Assembly: GCA_043772865.1 (NCBI GenBank)
Contig: JAYVFU010000056.1
Coordinates: 1-16,304 of the forward strand
DNA from: JACMMS01 sp043772865
Lineage (GTDB): Bacteria > Pseudomonadota > Gammaproteobacteria > Burkholderiales > Methylophilaceae
Reading direction: 5' to 3'
Length of the DNA stretch: 16,304 nt
Shown piece by piece: positions 15,014 to 16,304 of the stretch (positions are counted from its first letter, which is position 1; each line of letters starts with the position of its first letter). The position numbers were made by a program, and so were the translations under genes. The notes beneath the pieces are model-generated. The model worked only from the letters and a program-made list of their open reading frames with translations. It did no database searches and was not told where the DNA came from.

Positions 15014-16099
15014 TCATATTGCCAACTCCATACAAATATTAGCCACGGTATGAGCTGCCTCGGGCTTACCCAAACCACGGGCTTTTATTGCCATTTTAAG
15101 GCACTTCTCACGGCTTAAAGCTTGCAAAATTTCACACAAACCCGCGGCTGTCAGTACATTTTGTTGTATTAATAAAGCCGCGCCTGCGTCTGCTAAATAA
15201 GCGGCATTGGTTGTTTGATGATCATCTACCGCAAACGGAAACGGCACTAACACACTGGCAACACCAGCCGCAGATAACTCCGCTACAGTAAGCGCACCTG
15301 AACGACAAATCACCAAATCTGCCCAAGCGTACATTGCCGCCATATCATGAATAAAAGCTTTTGTTTCTGCATTTACACCAGCCGCTTGATAGTTAGCCTG
15401 TAACGTTGCTATATGCTTTTCACCCGCTTGATGAATCACTTGTGGGCGTTGTGCTCCTGGCATTAAAGACATTGCTTTAGGTATGACATCATTCAAAGCC
15501 TGCGCGCCTAAACTGCCACCGACTACCAGCAATCGCATTGTGCCAGTGCGTCCACTAAATCGTGTTTCTGGAATCTCTAACGCTGTGATATCCGCCCGCA
15601 CAGGATTACCCACTAAAGTGCCAACACCTTTAAACGCGGCTGGGAAAGCTACCAATACCTTTTTAGCAAACTTGGCGAGTACCTTATTCGTTAATCCTGC
15701 TACTGAGTTTTGCTCATGTATGACTAATGGTTTACGAAGCAACCACGCCATTAAACCGCCAGGGAATGCCGCAAAACCGCCCATGCCCAACACCACACTC
15801 GGTTGATGCTGTTTAATCGCCGCAAAACTTTGCGCAAAAGCTTTTAACAGTTGAAATGGCAGTGAAACCAAGCGCATCAAGCCTTTGCCGCGTACGCCTT
15901 TCATGTTGATAATAACCACGTTATAATTTTTACCAGCGATTAAACGATTTTCCATACCGCCTTCAGTTGCCAGCCACACCACATGCCAGCCCCGTGATTG
16001 CAACTCATCTGCCACCGCCATTGCTGGATAAACATGCCCACCAGTGCCACCAGCCATTACCATGAGTGTTTTATTTACTGATTTAATTTGAGTAATCAT
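15014..16099 (-). CDS. murG: UDP-GlcNAc transferase MurG (lipid I to lipid II)
   Basis: Peripheral inner-membrane GT28 glycosyltransferase adding GlcNAc to lipid I. Its 361 residues show the N-terminal glycine loop AGGTGGHVYPA (16-26), GMGGFAAFPGG, HEQNSVAGLTNK (128-139), VGNPVR, the second-domain GGSLGAQ (194-200), and the donor-site ICRSGALTVAEL (264-275) and DDHQTTNA (292-299). The ATG at 16099 overlaps the ftsW stop as ATGA. Starting there gives 12 residues before the conserved MVMAGGTGG, close to the E. coli start. The product is used by the lipid II flippase and by FtsW. Confidence 0.99.
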   Translation of the reverse strand: MITQIKSVNKTLMVMAGGTGGHVYPAMAVADELQSRGWHVVWLATEGGMENRLIAGKNYNVVIINMKGVRGKGLMRLVSLPFQLLKAFAQSFAAIKQHQPSVVLGMGGFAAFPGGLMAWLLRKPLVIHEQNSVAGLTNKVLAKFAKKVLVAFPAAFKGVGTLVGNPVRADITALEIPETRFSGRTGTMRLLVVGGSLGAQALNDVIPKAMSLMPGAQRPQVIHQAGEKHIATLQANYQAAGVNAETKAFIHDMAAMYAWADLVICRSGALTVAELSAAGVASVLVPFPFAVDDHQTTNAAYLADAGAALLIQQNVLTAAGLCEILQALSREKCLKMAIKARGLGKPEAAHTVANICMELAI

Positions 16100-16304
16100 G
16101 TTGGCAAACTCTTTTGCAAACGGCGGCTTTCCCAGTCAATTCTAAGCAGCACCGCCATTGCGATGCAATTCGCTAAAATGCCGCTACCGCCAAATGAAAG
16201 TAAGGGCAGCGTTAACCCTTTAGTGGGTAGCAAACCCATATTGACGCCCATATTAATAAAGCCTTGCGCGCCCAACCACACACCTAAACCTTGGGCTAAC
16301 AAAC
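16096..16304 (-). CDS. ftsW: Septal peptidoglycan polymerase FtsW (C-terminal part only)
   Basis: Only the last roughly 69 codons are in the window, and the frame stays open to the right edge. SEDS-family glycosyltransferase making septal peptidoglycan with its class B PBP partner. The visible part shows the hallmark QGFINMGVNMGLLPTKGLTLPLLSFGGSG (split here as QGFINMGVNMGLLPTKG and LTLPLLSFGGSG), then a last membrane helix (about ILANCIAMAVLLRI) and a short basic cytoplasmic tail. The codon at 16300-16302 is an internal TTG (Leu), not a start. Position immediately before murG, with ATGA overlap, supports FtsW rather than its paralogue RodA. Confidence 0.95.
   Translation of the reverse strand, partial: LLAQGLGVWLGAQGFINMGVNMGLLPTKGLTLPLLSFGGSGILANCIAMAVLLRIDWESRRLQKSLPT

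Noticed and set aside
1..16304. Search for CRISPR arrays, insertion sequences, tRNA/rRNA, toxin-antitoxin pairs or phage genes
   Set aside because: No regularly spaced repeats, transposase motifs, cloverleaf-like sequence or small paired genes were seen by eye on either strand.

Overview
The window looks like ordinary chromosomal core DNA of a Gram-negative bacterium, most likely a betaproteobacterium. LpxC (lipid A synthesis), a dcw-type division and cell-wall cluster, a full-length CCA-adding enzyme with an HD domain and a small exported protein of a type I associate with Betaproteobacteria all point that way. The fairly AT-rich coding sequence and the gene set suggest Methylophilaceae (Methylotenera-like). 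That placement is inference from protein resemblance and has not been tested by a search.

Layout. Bases 2-1675 (+) hold the 3' part of a PAS-GGDEF-EAL cyclic-di-GMP signalling protein whose start lies left of the window. Everything else is on the minus strand. Read in the direction of transcription (right to left) it runs: ftsW (3' end only), murG, murC, murB, ddl, ftsQ, ftsA, ftsZ, a 174-bp gap with a hairpin, lpxC, a 60-residue membrane protein, an Slt70-type lytic transglycosylase, an NDUFA9-like SDR protein, cca, a 223-bp gap, then a small exported protein with an Asp/Arg/His-rich tail that converges on the PAS-GGDEF-EAL gene.

How the genes work together. MurC, MurB, Ddl and MurG make UDP-MurNAc-peptide, D-Ala-D-Ala and lipid II. 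FtsW polymerises glycan at the septum. FtsQ, FtsA and FtsZ build the divisome. LpxC commits precursor to lipid A, and the lytic transglycosylase trims peptidoglycan. From ftsW to ftsA most genes overlap or nearly touch, which suggests one transcript with translational coupling. ftsZ stands apart with a 123-bp leader and the best Shine-Dalgarno of the cluster.

I see no mobile element, CRISPR array, tRNA, rRNA, phage gene or defence system, and no convincing undescribed system. The points worth a second look are small: an imperfect duplication of the cca start, a stem-loop with two alternative folds between ftsZ and lpxC, a convergent-region hairpin whose pairing favours the minus-strand transcript, a lysine-rich FtsQ tail, and two poorly characterised small proteins.
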